Source: Candidatus Methylomirabilota bacterium
GTDB lineage: Bacteria; Methylomirabilota; Methylomirabilia; Methylomirabilales; JACPAU01
Direction of reading: 5' to 3'
Length of the DNA stretch: 8,698 bases
Assembly (NCBI GenBank): GCA_016180705.1
Contig: JACPAU010000010.1
Coordinates: forward strand, 1 to 8,698
Shown one piece after another: positions 7,191 through 8,698 of this stretch; the first letter of the stretch is position 1; every line of letters begins with the position of its first letter. Made by a program: the position numbers and the translations under genes. Below the pieces are notes generated by a model. That model worked only from the letters and a program-made list of their open reading frames with translations, made no database searches and was not told the DNA's origin.

Positions 7191-8698
7191 ATGGCTACCG
7201 GCGCCAGCCGCCTCGGGGACATGTTGGTCAAGGCCAACCTGATCTCCGAGGAGCAATTGAAGAAGGCCCTGGCGCAGCAGGAGAGTCAGGGGGGCCGGCT
7301 CGGGAGCAACCTGGTCAAGCTCGGCTTCATCAGCGAAGACGACATCACCTCCTTCCTCAGCAAGCAGTACGGCGTCCCCTCCATCAACCTCTCGCACTTC
7401 GAGATCGACACCGCGGTCATCAAGCTGATCCCGGCGGAGATCGCCCAGAAGCACATGGTGGTGCCGATCAACCGGACCGGCACCGTGCTGACGGTGGCGA
7501 TGGCCGACCCCTCCAACATCTTCACCATCGACGACATCAAGTTCATGACCGGCTTCAAGGTGGAGCCGGTGGTGGCGGCCGAATCCTCCATCAAGAGCGC
7601 CATCAACAAGTACTACGACTCGGCGGGGCTCGTGGAGGCGATCGTGAAGGACTACGACGACCGCGACGTGAGCGCGGTCGCCGAAGGGGACGATCAGCTC
7701 AACGTCGCCGAGCTCGAGAAGGCCACCGAGGACGCCCCGGTCGTCAAGCTGGTCAACCTCATCCTCACCGACGCCATCAAGAAGGGGGCCTCCGACATCC
7801 ACGTGGAGCCCTACGAGAAGAGCTTCCGGGTCCGGTACCGGATCGACGGGGTGATGTACGAGGTCATGCAGCCGCCGATGAAGCTCCGCGGCGCCATCAC
7901 CTCCCGCCTGAAGATCATGTCCCAGCTGGACATCGCCGAGCGACGGTTGCCGCAGGACGGGCGCATCAAGATCAAGATGGGGCCCCGCGAGATGGATTTC
8001 CGGGTCTCGACCCTCCCCACGATCTTCGGGGAGAAGGTGGTCCTCCGGCTCCTGGACAAGTCGAACCTGCAACTGGACATGGCCCGGCTCGGCTTCGAGC
8101 CCAAGGCCCAGGAAGACTTCGAGAAGGCGATCCTGGCCCCCTACGGGATGGTCCTGGTCACCGGGCCCACCGGGTCCGGGAAGACCACGACCCTCTACTC
8201 CGCGCTGAATCGCCTGAACACCAACGAAACCAACATCATGACCGCCGAGGACCCGGTGGAGTACAACCTCCCGGGCATCAACCAGGTCCAGATGAAGGCG
8301 GACATCGGCCTCAACTTCGCGGCGGCCCTCCGGGCCTTCCTCCGCCAGGACCCGGACATCATCATGGTCGGAGAGATCCGGGACTACGAGACCGCGGAGA
8401 TCGGCATCAAAGCGGCCCTCACCGGGCACCTGGTCCTCTCGACCCTGCACACGAACGACGCCCCCAGCACGATCAGCCGGATGCTCAACATGGGCGTCGA
8501 GCCATTCCTGGTCGCCGCCTCCACCAACCTGATCCTCGCCCAGCGCCTCTGCCGGAAGATCTGCTCCGCCTGCAGGGAGGAGGTCCAGCTCCCCCGCGGC
8601 GCCCTCGTGGACATCGGCTTCTCCGCCGAGGAGGCCAAGGGCATCAAGACCTTCAAGGGGAAGGGGTGCATGGCCTGCAGCGAGACCGGCTACAAGGG
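7191..8698 (+). CDS. pilB: Type IV pilus assembly ATPase PilB (3' end cut by window edge)
   Basis: PilB is the cytoplasmic hexameric ATPase that powers pilus extension. The window contains 502 codons; the family is usually about 560-570, so only the C-terminal end is missing. The N-terminus is an MshEN domain with two 24-residue RLG...Q motifs (7-30 and 36-59) separated by exactly 5 residues. The GspE/PilB core begins near ASDIHVEPYE (200-209). It has Walker A GPTGSGKT (325-332, Lys331), the Asp box TAEDPVEY (351-358), Walker B ending in GEIRD (394-398, catalytic Glu395) and the His box GHLVLSTLHTND (412-423). A zinc tetracysteine site is present: Cys458/Cys461 and Cys493/Cys496. The frame is open to the edge with no stop. 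The MshEN domain and overall resemblance to Myxococcus-type PilB favour PilB over the type II secretion ATPase GspE or the retraction ATPase PilT. Further pil genes (pilT, pilC) may follow to the right, but they cannot be seen. Confidence 0.95.
   Translation, partial: MATGASRLGDMLVKANLISEEQLKKALAQQESQGGRLGSNLVKLGFISEDDITSFLSKQYGVPSINLSHFEIDTAVIKLIPAEIAQKHMVVPINRTGTVLTVAMADPSNIFTIDDIKFMTGFKVEPVVAAESSIKSAINKYYDSAGLVEAIVKDYDDRDVSAVAEGDDQLNVAELEKATEDAPVVKLVNLILTDAIKKGASDIHVEPYEKSFRVRYRIDGVMYEVMQPPMKLRGAITSRLKIMSQLDIAERRLPQDGRIKIKMGPREMDFRVSTLPTIFGEKVVLRLLDKSNLQLDMARLGFEPKAQEDFEKAILAPYGMVLVTGPTGSGKTTTLYSALNRLNTNETNIMTAEDPVEYNLPGINQVQMKADIGLNFAAALRAFLRQDPDIIMVGEIRDYETAEIGIKAALTGHLVLSTLHTNDAPSTISRMLNMGVEPFLVAASTNLILAQRLCRKICSACREEVQLPRGALVDIGFSAEEAKGIKTFKGKGCMACSETGYK

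Noticed and set aside
7086..8450. 454-codon open frame antisense to pilB
   Set aside because: The Asp/Val/His-rich translation is the complement of pilB codons and shows no domain. The sense strand has all the PilB motifs.

Overview
This is a GC-rich window (by eye about 70% G+C or more) from the chromosome of a Gram-negative bacterium. Four complete genes and one truncated gene cover nearly all of it: a minus-strand MlaE-type lipid-transport permease (139-927), then on the plus strand a class A penicillin-binding protein (1059-3347), the PII uridylyltransferase GlnD (3420-6221), shikimate dehydrogenase AroE (6234-7100), and the first ~500 residues of the type IV pilus assembly ATPase PilB (7191 to the window edge). 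An outer membrane is implied by MlaE, by the PBP1B-style UB2H domain, and by the pilus motor. The PilB N-terminus reads most like deltaproteobacterial (Myxococcus-type) PilB. Together with the base composition this points to Deltaproteobacteria or a nearby lineage such as Methylomirabilota/Rokubacteria. That placement is a guess from remembered sequence, not a search.

Layout. Positions 1-138 have no gene but hold a cluster of GC-rich hairpins (17-83), probably an intergenic repeat. mlaE and the PBP gene diverge from a 131-bp region carrying two back-to-back sigma70-like promoters. A further strong sigma70-like promoter (TTGACC-18-TATACT) sits in the 72-bp gap before glnD. aroE follows glnD after 12 bp and is very likely co-transcribed. 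pilB follows after 90 bp, with its own good ribosome binding site and a perfect inverted repeat just upstream, but with no clear promoter.

Functionally the window combines envelope maintenance (MlaE, PBP), nitrogen-status signalling (GlnD), aromatic amino-acid precursor synthesis (AroE) and surface motility/adhesion (PilB). These look like core housekeeping genes side by side rather than one dedicated system. I see no mobile elements, tRNA/rRNA, CRISPR arrays, frameshifts or signs of recent transfer, and no evidence of a previously undescribed system. The points most worth a second look are the hairpin cluster at the left edge, the well-formed MshEN (c-di-GMP-binding type) double motif in PilB, and the MlaE gene with no MlaF/MlaD partner in view.
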